DNA of 51,602 nt from JAVSMW01 sp032027005 (lineage in GTDB: Bacteria; Bacillota; Thermincolia; Thermincolales; UBA2595), in the NCBI GenBank assembly GCA_032027005.1, contig JAVSMW010000014.1, positions 21,781 through 73,382 on the forward strand, in the 5' to 3' direction. The notes beneath the pieces were generated by a model that worked only from the letters and a program-made list of their open reading frames with translations, ran no database searches and was not told the origin of the DNA. Both the position numbers and the translations under genes were made by a program. Every line of letters starts with the position of its first letter. Position 1 is the stretch's first letter. This document shows, in pieces, positions 24,861 to 33,711 of this stretch.

Positions 24861-24999
24861 GGTTTATTGCAAAAGAGGGGGAATTGCCATGGCAAAGGTA
24901 AATGTGGCCATTGTTGGGGCAGGATCCGGCGGGACCACGATTTATAGGATGCTTCGGGANGGGACGTTATATAATAAAATGAAAAGGTATGGTTACTAA
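24861..24999 (+). pseudogene. both ends of a second Rossmann sigma-54 activator gene, middle missing at an N
   Basis: 24861-24959 is identical to the 99 bases that open the activator gene at 14384 (ribosome site, ATG at 24889 and first 23 codons). After the N at 24960, bases 24961-24999 are identical to the last 39 bases of that gene (16046-16084), stop codon included. Left and right flanks differ from those of the first copy, and a terminator follows at 25038. The simplest reading is a second, almost identical activator gene of about 1.7 kb that the assembly collapsed, placed directly upstream of the fumarase operon. A mis-join of contigs from one gene is the alternative. It should not be treated as a proven 46-codon gene. 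Confidence 0.7.
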
Positions 25000-25037
25000 G
25001 AAAATTACAAAAATTGAAACTATCTCTTACAAAAATT

Positions 25038-25068
25038 AAAACCCCTTATGGTTGTAAGGGGTTTTTTA
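25038..25068 (+). terminator. terminator after the second activator copy
   Basis: The stem AACCCCTTA / TAAGGGGTT with a loop of about five bases runs into TTTTTTATTTTATT. It lies 39 bases after the activator stop at 24999 and separates that gene from the fumarase promoter. Its presence supports a real transcribed gene ending here. Confidence 0.85.
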
Positions 25069-25153
25069 TTTTATTACGAAAATATTTTGAAAAATTAAAA
25101 TACCTCGTACCTATTAAAAGGCCTGAGAGTCTTTAATTACAGTCGTTTAACTT

Positions 25154-25170
25154 TTGGCATCAATATTGCA
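25154..25170 (+). promoter_or_regulatory. sigma-54 (-24/-12) promoter of the fumarase-SDH-malic enzyme operon
   Basis: TTGGCATCAATATTGCA has the invariant GG (25156-25157) and GC (25168-25169) 12 bp apart. Transcription would start near 25181, shortly before the AAGGGGGGG ribosome site of the fumarase alpha gene at 25199. Confidence 0.82.
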
Positions 25171-25198
25171 TTAACATTTTGCTAAAAGGGGGGGCAAC

Positions 25199-26041
25199 AT
25201 GAAAATCATTTACTACGATGACATTATCAATGTAGTTAGCGGTCTGTGCCAGGAGGCCAATTATTACCTGGGCGAAGATGTACTGGAGGCTTTCAAAAAA
25301 AATCTAAAAAAAGAAAAATCTCCACTGGGCGCAGAAATTCTCGGACAATTAATTGAAAACGCTGAAATTTCCCGGCAAGAGCGAATGCCGATGTGCCAGG
25401 ATACCGGGTTTGCGGTTTTTTTCGTGGAGGTGGGCCAGGAGCTGCAAATTACAGGTGGCCTGTTGGATGATGCTATTAATGACGGGGTCCGCCGGGGTTA
25501 TACGGATGGATATCTTCGGAAATCCATTGTCAACCATCCCTTGGAGCGCAAAAACACGGGTGATAATACACCTGCCATAATTTACACATCACTTGTAACA
25601 GGTGACAAACTGAAAATAACCATTGCGCCCAAAGGCGGCGGCAGTGAAAACATGAGTGCCGTTAAAATGCTCAAGCCTGCCCAGGGCGTAGAAGGAGTTA
25701 AAGATTTTGTCATCGAGACCGTGAGTAATGCCGGGGCTAATCCCTGCCCGCCCATTGTAGTTGGCGTGGGGATCGGAGGGACCATGGAAAAAGCCGCCCT
25801 CCTGGCCAAGCAGGCATTACTCAGGCCGTTGAATGAACGGCACCCGGACCCTAATACAGCAGCTTTGGAATCGGAACTGCTGGAAAAAATCAATCAGCTG
25901 GGTATCGGCCCACAGGGTCTTGGCGGCTCTACCACTGCGCTGGCCGTAAATATTGAGGTCTTTCCCGCACATATTGCCAGCCTGCCGGTGGCTGTAAATA
26001 TCAACTGCCATGCGACGCGGCATAAAACCATTACTTTATAG
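25199..26041 (+). CDS. fumarate hydratase, class I, alpha (N-terminal) subunit
   Basis: This 280-residue protein is the [4Fe-4S] subunit of two-subunit class I fumarase (TtdA-like fold). Cluster cysteines are expected in PMCQDTGFAVFF, in NAGANPCPPIVVGVGIGG and at the C-terminus in NINCHATRH, all of which are present. With the beta subunit it hydrates fumarate to malate. The same two-gene fumarase (mmcB/mmcC) belongs to the propionate cluster of P. thermopropionicum. A tartrate dehydratase is the main alternative, but the SDH and malic enzyme genes that follow make fumarase far more likely. Confidence 0.93.
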   Translation: MKIIYYDDIINVVSGLCQEANYYLGEDVLEAFKKNLKKEKSPLGAEILGQLIENAEISRQERMPMCQDTGFAVFFVEVGQELQITGGLLDDAINDGVRRGYTDGYLRKSIVNHPLERKNTGDNTPAIIYTSLVTGDKLKITIAPKGGGSENMSAVKMLKPAQGVEGVKDFVIETVSNAGANPCPPIVVGVGIGGTMEKAALLAKQALLRPLNERHPDPNTAALESELLEKINQLGIGPQGLGGSTTALAVNIEVFPAHIASLPVAVNINCHATRHKTITL

Positions 26042-26056
26042 GAAGGAGAGGCACCA

Positions 26057-26611
26057 ATGGCTGAATACACGATTTCAACACCTTTAACCGATGATATTGT
26101 TGAAAAATTGCGGGCTGGGGACAAGATAAGCATCAATGGTGTTGTCTTAACGGGAAGGGATGCGGCCCATAAGAAACTCTTTGAACTGATAAAAGCAGGG
26201 CAAGAACTGCCTGTTGATTTAAAAGACCAGATAATTTACTATGTCGGTCCCTCGCCGGCCAGACCAGGGCAGATTATTGGGTCAGCCGGACCGACTACCA
26301 GCGGGCGGATGGATGCTTATACCCCGGCCCTCTTAAATCTGGGTCTTAAGGGTATGATCGGCAAGGGTTTGCGTTCACCGGCAGTGCTGGATTCCCTGAA
26401 GAAAAACAAAGCGGTATATTTTGCCGCCACCGGCGGGGCCGCTGCCCTAATTTCCAAACGGATTATCAAATCGGAAGTCATCGCCTATCCCGAATTGGGT
26501 CCCGAGGCCATCCACCGCCTGGAAGTTGCCAACTTCCCGGTAATCGTTGTGAATGATATCTACGGCGGAGACCTCTATCAACAGGGCCGTGAACTATATC
26601 AACTCAGGTAA
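26057..26611 (+). CDS. fumarate hydratase, class I, beta (C-terminal) subunit
   Basis: This 184-residue protein supplies the swivelling C-terminal domain of class I fumarase. Characteristic segments are YYVGPSPARPGQIIGSAGPTTSGRMD, MIGKGLRS and FAATGGAAALIS. It lies 15 bases after the alpha subunit with GGAAGGAGAGG at the start. Length is normal for the separate-subunit form. Confidence 0.94.
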   Translation: MAEYTISTPLTDDIVEKLRAGDKISINGVVLTGRDAAHKKLFELIKAGQELPVDLKDQIIYYVGPSPARPGQIIGSAGPTTSGRMDAYTPALLNLGLKGMIGKGLRSPAVLDSLKKNKAVYFAATGGAAALISKRIIKSEVIAYPELGPEAIHRLEVANFPVIVVNDIYGGDLYQQGRELYQLR

Positions 26612-26624
26612 AGGGGGAGATAAA

Positions 26625-27239
26625 ATGCTGCAAAAGCACGATTTCTTGCTGAGAAAAATTCATTCCTTAAGCGGAATTATTCCTATCGGACTATTCCTCA
26701 TTGAACATCTGATAACCAATTCTTTCGCCCTTAGCGGTGCCGGGGTATATAACGAAAAGATCGCCATATTTCAAGAGATTCCCTTTTTAGTCGGGGTTGA
26801 AATTATCTTTATCGCCATTCCCCTGCTCTTTCATAGTTTGCTTGGCTTATATTTCGTCTATCTGGCGGAAAATAATGTGCTGGAATATAAATATTTTCGG
26901 AATTACATGTTCTATCTACAGCGGATCACTGCAATTATAGCCTTTATCTTTATAGCCTACCATGCTTATACTGTCAGAATAGGGCGGGCCTTTGCCGGTA
27001 CTGAAATTTCTTACGAGTTTATGAATAATATCTTAAGCCAACCCTTATTCTTCGCCTTGTATTTCATAGGTTTACTGGCCGCCGTATTGCATTTCACTAA
27101 CGGAATTTATACCTTGGCTATTAGCTGGGGGATTACTATCGGCCCAAGCTCACAAAAAAAATTGCAGACAATTTGTTCAGCACTATTTGTAATCCTGACC
27201 GCCGTTGGCATAGTGGGTATGATTGGCTTGGCGGCATAA
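26625..27239 (+). CDS. sdhC: succinate dehydrogenase/fumarate reductase cytochrome b subunit
   Basis: This 204-residue protein has five hydrophobic helices and belongs to the B. subtilis-type SdhC (cytochrome b558) family that holds two hemes and anchors the enzyme. Conserved heme-ligand histidines are visible in RKIHSLSG, LIEHLITNS, LLFHSLLG, YHAYTVR and LHFTNGIY. ATG 26625 follows AAGGGGGAG; the longer open frame overlaps the fumarase gene and is not used. In syntrophs such diheme enzymes are thought to use membrane potential to drive the uphill oxidation of succinate; that is family knowledge, not shown here. Confidence 0.93.
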   Translation: MLQKHDFLLRKIHSLSGIIPIGLFLIEHLITNSFALSGAGVYNEKIAIFQEIPFLVGVEIIFIAIPLLFHSLLGLYFVYLAENNVLEYKYFRNYMFYLQRITAIIAFIFIAYHAYTVRIGRAFAGTEISYEFMNNILSQPLFFALYFIGLLAAVLHFTNGIYTLAISWGITIGPSSQKKLQTICSALFVILTAVGIVGMIGLAA

Positions 27240-27257
27240 CAAAGGAGGCATTAAAAG

Positions 27258-28991
27258 ATGGCGAATAAAATAATCGTTATCGGTGGCGGATTAGCCGGCC
27301 TGATGGCTACAATCAAAGCAGCAGAGGCGGGAATTGAGGTAGACACATTTTCTGTGGTGCCCTTTAAACGATCCCATTCCCTCTGTGCTCAGGGTGGCAT
27401 CAATGCGGCTCTGAACACCAAAGGCGAAAGCGACACCGTACAGCAGCATTTTGAAGATACCATTGTCGGAGGAGATTTTCTGGCCAACCAGACCCCGGTT
27501 AAAGGGATGGTGGAAGCCGCTCCGGGCCTGATTCATGCTTTTGACAGGATGGGGGTTATGTTTAACCGGACTCCGGAAGGCTTGCTTGATTTACGTCTTT
27601 TCGGTGGGGTTAAGAACCGGCGGACGGCTTTTGCCGGGGCTACTACAGGCCAACAGCTTTTATACGCCCTGGATGAACAGGTGAGAAAATGGGTTGCTTT
27701 GGGTAAGGTTAAAGAATACATAGGCTGGGAGTTCCTGTCGGCGGTAATTGATGATGAAGGCATCTGCCGGGGGATTGTCGCCCAGGAATTAAACTCCATG
27801 GAAATACACACCTTCCGGGCAGATGCTGTAATCCTGGCCACAGGCGGGGGTGGGATGATTTACGGCAAGAGCACTAATTCCGTTATCTGCAATGGCAGCG
27901 CGGCCGGTGCTGTCTACCGGCAGGGTGTACCCTTCGCCAACGGCGAGTTTATCCAGTTCCACCCCACTGCCATGCTGGGTGACGATAAGCTTAGGTTGAT
28001 GTCAGAAGCATCCCGGGGTGAAGGCGGGCGGATTTGGACCTATAAAGACGGGCAGCCCTGGTATTTCCTGGAGGAATGGTATCCGGCGTATGGCAACCTG
28101 GTACCGCGGGATATAGCTTCCCGGGCCATTTATAAAGTATGTGTGGAAATGGGCCTCGGTGTGGAAGGGAAAAACCAGGTCTACCTTGACCTGACCCATA
28201 AAGACCCGGAATTCTTAGAATCACGATTAGGCGGTATCCTGGAAATTTACCGGAACTTCTATGGTGAAGAGCCGACCAAGGTTCCGATGAAGATATTCCC
28301 GGCTCCCCATTATTTTATGGGCGGCCTGTATGTTGACTGGAACCACATGACAGTGATTCCCGGGCTGTTCGCCGCCGGGGAGTGTGACTATATGTACCAT
28401 GGGGCTAACCGTCTGGGGGCCAACTCCCTGTTATCGGCAGCATACAGCGGGTTCATATGTGGGCCAAATGCGGTGAAATACATCAAAGGTTTGAATAAAT
28501 CGGCTGCCGATGTCCCGCAAAGCGTTTTTGACCGTGAACTGCACAGGGAAATTGCTGCCAACGAAGCTATTTATCGTATGGATGGCACAGAAAACCCATA
28601 TTTGCTGCATGAGGAACTGGGTGAAATAATGATTAATGATGTAGGCGTAGTCCGTTATGACAGTAACATCAAACGGGGTGATGCCAAAATACAGGATCTC
28701 ATGGCCCGTTATCAAAAAATCAATGTTCATGATGCCAGCAAGTGGTCAAATGATGTAGTGACATTTACCCGCCAGTTATCGAATATGCTCGAATTAGCCA
28801 GGGTTATAGCTCTGGGTGCGTTAAACCGTAATGAAAGCAGGGGGTCTCATTATAAGCCGGACTATCCGGAACGCAATGATAATGAATGGCTTAAAACCAC
28901 CAAAGCATATTGGACCGCAGCCGGGCCCAGGTTTGAATATGAAGATGTTGATATTTCCCATATTCAGCCCAGGGCCAGGAAATATGATTAA
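27258..28991 (+). CDS. sdhA: succinate dehydrogenase/fumarate reductase flavoprotein subunit
   Basis: This 577-residue protein carries covalent FAD and the active site. Seen are the FAD-binding GGGLAGLMATIKAAEAG, the flavin-linking His segment SHSLCAQGGINAA, the substrate segment FIQFHPTA and EASRGEGGRIW, and the YHGANRLGANSLLSA motif. It oxidises succinate to fumarate in the propionate-oxidising direction. The gene is complete, 18 bases after sdhC and 16 before sdhB. Confidence 0.96.
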   Translation: MANKIIVIGGGLAGLMATIKAAEAGIEVDTFSVVPFKRSHSLCAQGGINAALNTKGESDTVQQHFEDTIVGGDFLANQTPVKGMVEAAPGLIHAFDRMGVMFNRTPEGLLDLRLFGGVKNRRTAFAGATTGQQLLYALDEQVRKWVALGKVKEYIGWEFLSAVIDDEGICRGIVAQELNSMEIHTFRADAVILATGGGGMIYGKSTNSVICNGSAAGAVYRQGVPFANGEFIQFHPTAMLGDDKLRLMSEASRGEGGRIWTYKDGQPWYFLEEWYPAYGNLVPRDIASRAIYKVCVEMGLGVEGKNQVYLDLTHKDPEFLESRLGGILEIYRNFYGEEPTKVPMKIFPAPHYFMGGLYVDWNHMTVIPGLFAAGECDYMYHGANRLGANSLLSAAYSGFICGPNAVKYIKGLNKSAADVPQSVFDRELHREIAANEAIYRMDGTENPYLLHEELGEIMINDVGVVRYDSNIKRGDAKIQDLMARYQKINVHDASKWSNDVVTFTRQLSNMLELARVIALGALNRNESRGSHYKPDYPERNDNEWLKTTKAYWTAAGPRFEYEDVDISHIQPRARKYD

Positions 28992-29007
28992 CAGGGGGGA
29001 TAAGTGA

Positions 29008-29757
29008 ATGCCGGAATTCATACATCTTAGAATAAGAAGACAAGCCGATCCCAAAGAACATCCACGGTGGGAAGAATTTAAACTGTCATATAAACCAAAC
29101 ATGAACGTAGTTTCGGTTTTAATGGAAATTCGCAAAAACCCTGTTAACGTGCAGGGACACAAAACCACACCTGTTGTATGGGACTGCAGCTGTCTGGAGC
29201 AGGTCTGTGGCGCATGCACCATGGTCATTAACGGCAAAGTCAGACAGGCGTGCAGTGCTCTGATTGATCAAATGGATCAGTCTATAATTACGTTGGAACC
29301 ATTAAGTAAATTCCCCGTGGTTAAAGACCTGAAAGTTGATCGCAGCATCCTTTTTGAACACCTCAAAAAGGTTAAAGCCTGGATCAAAATCGACGGGACC
29401 TTTGACTTGGGTCCCGGCCCGCGGGTTCCCGAAAAGAAAAGGCGCTGGATGTATGATATTTCCCGCTGTATGACCTGTGGCTGCTGTTATCAGGCTTGTC
29501 CAAACTTCAATGCCAAAAGTAGCTTCATTGGCCCGGCACCATTGGCCCAGGTGCTACGGTTTAACAGTCATCCCACAGGTGCTTTAAGCAAAGAAGAGCG
29601 CCTGGAATCTATTATGGGTTACGGTGGGATTGCCGATTGCGGGAATGCCCAGAACTGCGTGGAAGCATGTCCTAAAAATATTCCATTAACTACTTCCATC
29701 GCCAGGCTAAACAGGGACACAACCATGCAGGGGATTAGAAATTGGTTTACCAAATAG
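29008..29757 (+). CDS. sdhB: succinate dehydrogenase/fumarate reductase iron-sulfur subunit
   Basis: This 249-residue protein has an N-terminal 2Fe-2S domain (DCSCLEQVCGACTM and a later RQAC) and a C-terminal domain with the cysteine groups CMTCGCCYQACPN and CGNAQNCVEACPKNIP for the 4Fe-4S and 3Fe-4S centres. It passes electrons from SdhA to the heme subunit. The start follows AGGGGGGATAAG. It completes a three-gene SDH of the sdhCAB order typical of Gram-positive bacteria. Confidence 0.95.
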   Translation: MPEFIHLRIRRQADPKEHPRWEEFKLSYKPNMNVVSVLMEIRKNPVNVQGHKTTPVVWDCSCLEQVCGACTMVINGKVRQACSALIDQMDQSIITLEPLSKFPVVKDLKVDRSILFEHLKKVKAWIKIDGTFDLGPGPRVPEKKRRWMYDISRCMTCGCCYQACPNFNAKSSFIGPAPLAQVLRFNSHPTGALSKEERLESIMGYGGIADCGNAQNCVEACPKNIPLTTSIARLNRDTTMQGIRNWFTK

Positions 29758-29773
29758 GGAGGTCGAGTAAAAA

Positions 29774-31006
29774 ATGAATGACCTTAAAGAAAGAGCCATA
29801 CAACTTCATAAAGACCTGGCAGGAAAAATAGAGATTACCAGTAAAGTGGAAGTTGACAGTATGGAAGCCCTGAGCCTGGCCTACACGCCTGGGGTGGCAG
29901 AACCCTGTAAGATAATTGCTGAAAATCCCCAGGCAGTCTATGACTACACGGCCCGGGGCAACATGGTGGCCGTGGTTTCAGACGGTACGGCGGTTTTGGG
30001 TCTGGGTGATATTGGGCCTATGGCGGCAATGCCGGTGATGGAAGGCAAGTGTGTACTTTTTAAAAAGTTTGCCGGGGTTGATGCTTTTCCATTATGTATA
30101 AATTCTAAAGATGTTAATGAGATCGTCCGGCTGGTAAAGGCACTGGAGCCTACATTTGGCGGTATCAATCTGGAGGACATATCCGCTCCCAGATGTTTTG
30201 AAATTGAATCACGGCTGAAGCAGGAAACCAATATCCCGATTTTTCATGATGACCAGCATGGCACGGCGATAGTCGTTTTGGCCGCTTTACTTAACGCCTT
30301 GAAGGTGGTGGATAAAAAACCGGAAGAGGTTAAGCTGGTTCTGAACGGGGCCGGTTCAGCCGGGATAGCCATTGCCAAGCTCTTGCTCAAAGCGGGTCTG
30401 CAGAACATTGTTTTGGTAGACCGTTTTGGCATAATCTGTGAAGGTGAAAGCTGGATGAACCCTGCTCAGACTGAAATATCATTCTTTACCAACCGGGAAA
30501 AAATAAAAGGTAGTTTGGCAGATGCCATTGCCGGTGCTGATGTGTTTATCGGAGTTTCCGCGCCGGGGGTATTGACGCAGGGAATGGTAAGGTCTATGAA
30601 TGTTCGGGCAGTGGTCTTTGCCATGGCCAACCCGGTCCCGGAAATCTATCCCGAGGAAGCCCTGGCCGCAGGCGCTGCAGTAGTGGGCAGCGGGCGTTCC
30701 GATTGCCCTAATCAGGTCAATAATGTGCTGGCTTTTCCCGGTATTTTCAGGGGAGCCCTTGACGTCCGGGCCACAGACATTAATGAGGAAATGAAGGTTG
30801 CTGCTGCGCATGCCATAGCCGGATTGATTGCAGATGATGAAAGAAGTCCACAATATATCATACCCAAGGCCTTTGACCCACGTGTCGCCATTGAGGTAGC
30901 CGGTGCTGTGGCCAGGGCGGCCATAGAATCCGGTGTGGCCACAATTAAAACCCCCGGAACACCAGATCTAATCAAAGAAAAAACCCGTAAATTAATTGGA
31001 AAATAA
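29774..31006 (+). CDS. malic enzyme (malate to pyruvate, oxaloacetate-decarboxylating)
   Basis: This 410-residue protein is of the short bacterial malic enzyme type. The catalytic N-domain shows AYTPGVAEPCK and GINLEDISAPRCFEIE, the metal site FHDDQHGTAIV, and the nucleotide-binding VLNGAGSAGIAIAKLL. It decarboxylates malate to pyruvate with NAD(P). It closes the fumarase-SDH operon, giving a direct route from succinate to pyruvate without a separate malate dehydrogenase and oxaloacetate decarboxylase. Cofactor preference cannot be read with certainty. Confidence 0.94.
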   Translation: MNDLKERAIQLHKDLAGKIEITSKVEVDSMEALSLAYTPGVAEPCKIIAENPQAVYDYTARGNMVAVVSDGTAVLGLGDIGPMAAMPVMEGKCVLFKKFAGVDAFPLCINSKDVNEIVRLVKALEPTFGGINLEDISAPRCFEIESRLKQETNIPIFHDDQHGTAIVVLAALLNALKVVDKKPEEVKLVLNGAGSAGIAIAKLLLKAGLQNIVLVDRFGIICEGESWMNPAQTEISFFTNREKIKGSLADAIAGADVFIGVSAPGVLTQGMVRSMNVRAVVFAMANPVPEIYPEEALAAGAAVVGSGRSDCPNQVNNVLAFPGIFRGALDVRATDINEEMKVAAAHAIAGLIADDERSPQYIIPKAFDPRVAIEVAGAVARAAIESGVATIKTPGTPDLIKEKTRKLIGK

Positions 31007-31045
31007 TTCAATATTTTGGTCAGCGGAATAGATACCAGTGGACTA

Positions 31046-31092
31046 ACGGTCACGGAATGGGGATTAAACATACCGGCGACCGTTTTTTTTTT
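31046..31092 (+). terminator. possible terminator of the malic enzyme operon
   Basis: A short stem ACGGTC (31046-31051) / GACCGT (31078-31083) with a long loop leads into a run of ten T. The T run is striking, but the stem is weak, so this is tentative. Confidence 0.4.
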
Positions 31093-31103
31093 GCAAAAAG
31101 TGA

Positions 31104-31627
31104 ACTCGTTCTGCTAAAGCAGAACATCGGGGCTTCAGTGAAAAAATTGAAATCCTGGCCATTGAGCTTTACCATAAACAGGTGTTCAGCGAAGATACCA
31201 GTGAATTCAAAGGAAATGACGATAAACCCTGGGAAGACCTTGGTGAAGAACTGAAGGCATCCCTGCGTGATCAGGTTAAGAACATTCCCAACGCCTTACG
31301 AAAGATAAATTATGATGTTATATCAGTGAAAGAAAAACCTGAGCCAATAGAGTTCACTCAAAAAGAATTGAACATTATAGCCGCCTTTGAACACAAACGG
31401 TGGTCCTTTCACAGAGGAAGACCGGCTGGAAATACGGTGATGTCAAGGATGCCTGGTCTAAAATGCATCCTTTGCTAAGACCCTGGGAAAGTTTGCCTGG
31501 TGATGCGCAGGACAGCATCATTGAAAATGTTAAAACCTGGCCGGATGTATTGGCAAATTCAAGCTTTAAGATAGAACGGCTGAAGTTTCTGTGCTATTGT
31601 GAGGCCCAGATGTTGGATGCGGAATAA
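31104..31627 (+). pseudogene. frameshifted remnant of a RyR-domain protein
   Basis: From 31104 one frame reads a helical segment (EKIEILAIELYHKQ, EELKASLRDQVKNIP) and then FTQKELNIIAAFEHKRW, the beginning of a bacterial RyR (ryanodine-receptor repeat) domain. Around 31413-31420 the match moves to another frame: KTGWKYGDVKDAWSKMHPLLRPW ends that domain and continues to TAA 31625-31627. One missing base restores the domain. The N-terminal part of the usual proteins (often an NAD-binding or channel-like region) is absent. It is therefore a 5'-truncated gene that also has a frameshift, the latter possibly a sequencing error. The domain is recognised from its conserved W, GW.YG and HP.L pattern. 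Confidence 0.65.
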
Positions 31628-31732
31628 AAACAGCCTTTTAACCGGGAAAAAATGCAATTTAGGGAAAAATAGTGCTGCAAAAATTACCAGGGAGCTATAA
31701 TTAAAGTAAATTAACAGTAAGGGGGAACAGGC

Positions 31733-33547
31733 ATGCCTCCAGGTCTTAGTGAACTGGTATCAAATTCGGATCGACTCCACGAAGTCATTGAGGAAGTCAT
31801 TAATTTGGTTACTCGCTTGCTTGATTCGGAAATGGCAGGTGTCATGCTGTACAACGAGGAAACTGATGAACTTGTGCTGCAAAAGCCGGCCTTCCGCCTT
31901 ACTGATGAAGGGGTTAATTTGTATCGGGTGCCCTTAAAAGGCGGGGGGAATGCTGTTCAGGTCTACACCACGGGGCAGCCGTATATTACTAGCGACTCCC
32001 GGAATGATTCCCGCTTTTTACAAAGGTTTGTAATGCTGGTAGGGGCAAAGGCTGCTATCACAGTTCCCCTAAAAGTGAAAAATCGGCGGATTGGTGTTCT
32101 TCATGTAAACAATAAAAGAAATGGTGAATATAATCAACAAGACCTGAAGATATTGACTTTTCTTGCTTCCCATCTTGCCCTGTCTATTGAAAACACCATC
32201 CTCTATGAAAAAAAACGAAAACAGGCCGAAGAATTGGCTGAGCTTAACAAAAAGCTGCGGAACCATCAACTGGAGTTGGAAAAGTTAATTCGCAATCACA
32301 ATTTGTTATTGCGGCGTGTTCTTAATGAAGAAGGAATAGCCGCTTTGGTGAAGACCTTAGCAAATACAGTTAAACTACCGGTGATAGTGGAAGACAGATA
32401 TTTTAATCTTATTACATCTTCCTGTCCGGGTGAAAAGCAAATCTCTAGTGGGGAATTATTAAAACAACAGGGCAAGCTTAGCCTGATTAAACCAAATAAA
32501 GTGATTAAAAGCGGCATATATGTAAAAAACGGACGAGAAAAGTACAGGGTAGTATCTCCCATTGGTGATACCCATATGATCCTGGGGTACATGTCTTTAG
32601 AAATAGATAGTAAAGATAACATTGATAATTCAAAGATAGTTGCTTTTGAGCAGGGGGTTGTAGCCATTGCCCTGGAGATGATGAAAGGTCAAATAAAAAA
32701 TGAAGTTGTAGCGCAGTTCAGAGAAGAATTTTTAAAGGATCTTTTTTCCGGGGACACAGGGAAAATACAACATATTCTGCATCGGGCCGATTTGCTGAGA
32801 TACGATCTCAGCAAAAAAAGCCGTGTAGCTGTAATTTGTCTAAAAAATTTCACGGGCTGGGATGAAACTCCCAAACCGGACCTGCGGCCTTTAATATTGG
32901 CTGTTCAGAATTCATTCCCGGGATGTTTCCTGGTTGGGCATGGAGACAGGCTTGAAGCGCTTTTACCGGTGGCCCCCAGCATGAGCAGGGACATCCTGAC
33001 GCAAAAGCTGAATGAAATCTGTCGCCTGGAACAGCAATTCTATCCCAAAATAAATATATCGGTTGGGGTCGGATGTGAATGTAAGGTCTTGCAGGATTAC
33101 CCCAAATCCTACCAACAGTCAAAAAAGGCGTTGGAAATCGGGGAAGCTTTGGAGAATTCCGGTGGCGTCATCTATTACGACCATTTAGGCGTTTATAGCT
33201 TGCTTTTTGAAATCAATGATTCAGCTTTGCTGAAAGAATTCGTTGAAGCCAGGATTGGCCCATTGTTGGATTATGATCACAAAAAAGACTCTTCCCTGGT
33301 GATTACCCTGGAAAAATACCTAAAATGCAGAGGCAGTATCAAAGAGACGGCGAGCCTTTTATATGTCCATGTGGGCACTGTTAAATACCGTCTAACCAGG
33401 ATTAAGGAGCTTTTAACCTTTGATTTGGATAGAGATGAAAATCATTTTGATCTGCAATTGGCTCTCTACGCGCTGCGGATACTGGAAAAAGGCTCCCAAG
33501 GCCTGAGCCCAGCCAAGACAAATAATATGTTAGTTTCAGGGCAGTAG
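31733..33547 (+). CDS. GAF-domain PucR/CdaR-type transcriptional regulator
   Basis: This 604-residue protein has a GAF domain (about 10-160; GVMLYNEETDELVLQ ... GVLHVNNKRNGEYNQQDL), a coiled segment (160-195), a second sensor-like part, a GGDEF-like fold of the CdaR family (about 350-490) and a C-terminal PucR HTH (SIKETASLLYVHVGTVKYRL). Such proteins activate catabolic genes in response to small aromatic or organic acids. The ATG follows AAGGGGGAA; a TATAAT at 31696 is a weak candidate -10 element. It lies just upstream of the ketone-carboxylation cluster, which carries no sigma-54 promoter, so it is the best candidate regulator of that cluster. Confidence 0.85.
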   Translation: MPPGLSELVSNSDRLHEVIEEVINLVTRLLDSEMAGVMLYNEETDELVLQKPAFRLTDEGVNLYRVPLKGGGNAVQVYTTGQPYITSDSRNDSRFLQRFVMLVGAKAAITVPLKVKNRRIGVLHVNNKRNGEYNQQDLKILTFLASHLALSIENTILYEKKRKQAEELAELNKKLRNHQLELEKLIRNHNLLLRRVLNEEGIAALVKTLANTVKLPVIVEDRYFNLITSSCPGEKQISSGELLKQQGKLSLIKPNKVIKSGIYVKNGREKYRVVSPIGDTHMILGYMSLEIDSKDNIDNSKIVAFEQGVVAIALEMMKGQIKNEVVAQFREEFLKDLFSGDTGKIQHILHRADLLRYDLSKKSRVAVICLKNFTGWDETPKPDLRPLILAVQNSFPGCFLVGHGDRLEALLPVAPSMSRDILTQKLNEICRLEQQFYPKINISVGVGCECKVLQDYPKSYQQSKKALEIGEALENSGGVIYYDHLGVYSLLFEINDSALLKEFVEARIGPLLDYDHKKDSSLVITLEKYLKCRGSIKETASLLYVHVGTVKYRLTRIKELLTFDLDRDENHFDLQLALYALRILEKGSQGLSPAKTNNMLVSGQ

Positions 33548-33569
33548 ATAGAATATCTACTGCCTTTTT
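33541..33569 (+). terminator. terminator overlapping the regulator stop codon
   Basis: GCAGTAGATA (33541-33550) and TATCTACTGC (33554-33563) form a perfect 10-bp stem followed by CTTTTT. The stop codon of the PucR-type gene lies inside the left arm. Confidence 0.85.
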
Positions 33570-33711
33570 AACTTCTCATGAAAACACGCTTTTTAGTTTG
33601 GCTTGCCAAGACAAAATCCCCTCTTATTTTTAATCATCGGAGACAAAGAATTTTAACCTGTCTTAAGATAAAATTTAAAAAAGTCATTTAATAAGGGGGG
33701 GGAAACAAACC

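Noticed and set aside
33628..33639. TTGGCTTGCCAA as a sigma-54 or operator site before the BKACE gene
   Set aside because: No -12 GC at the right distance; the short palindrome alone is not strong enough to call an operator.
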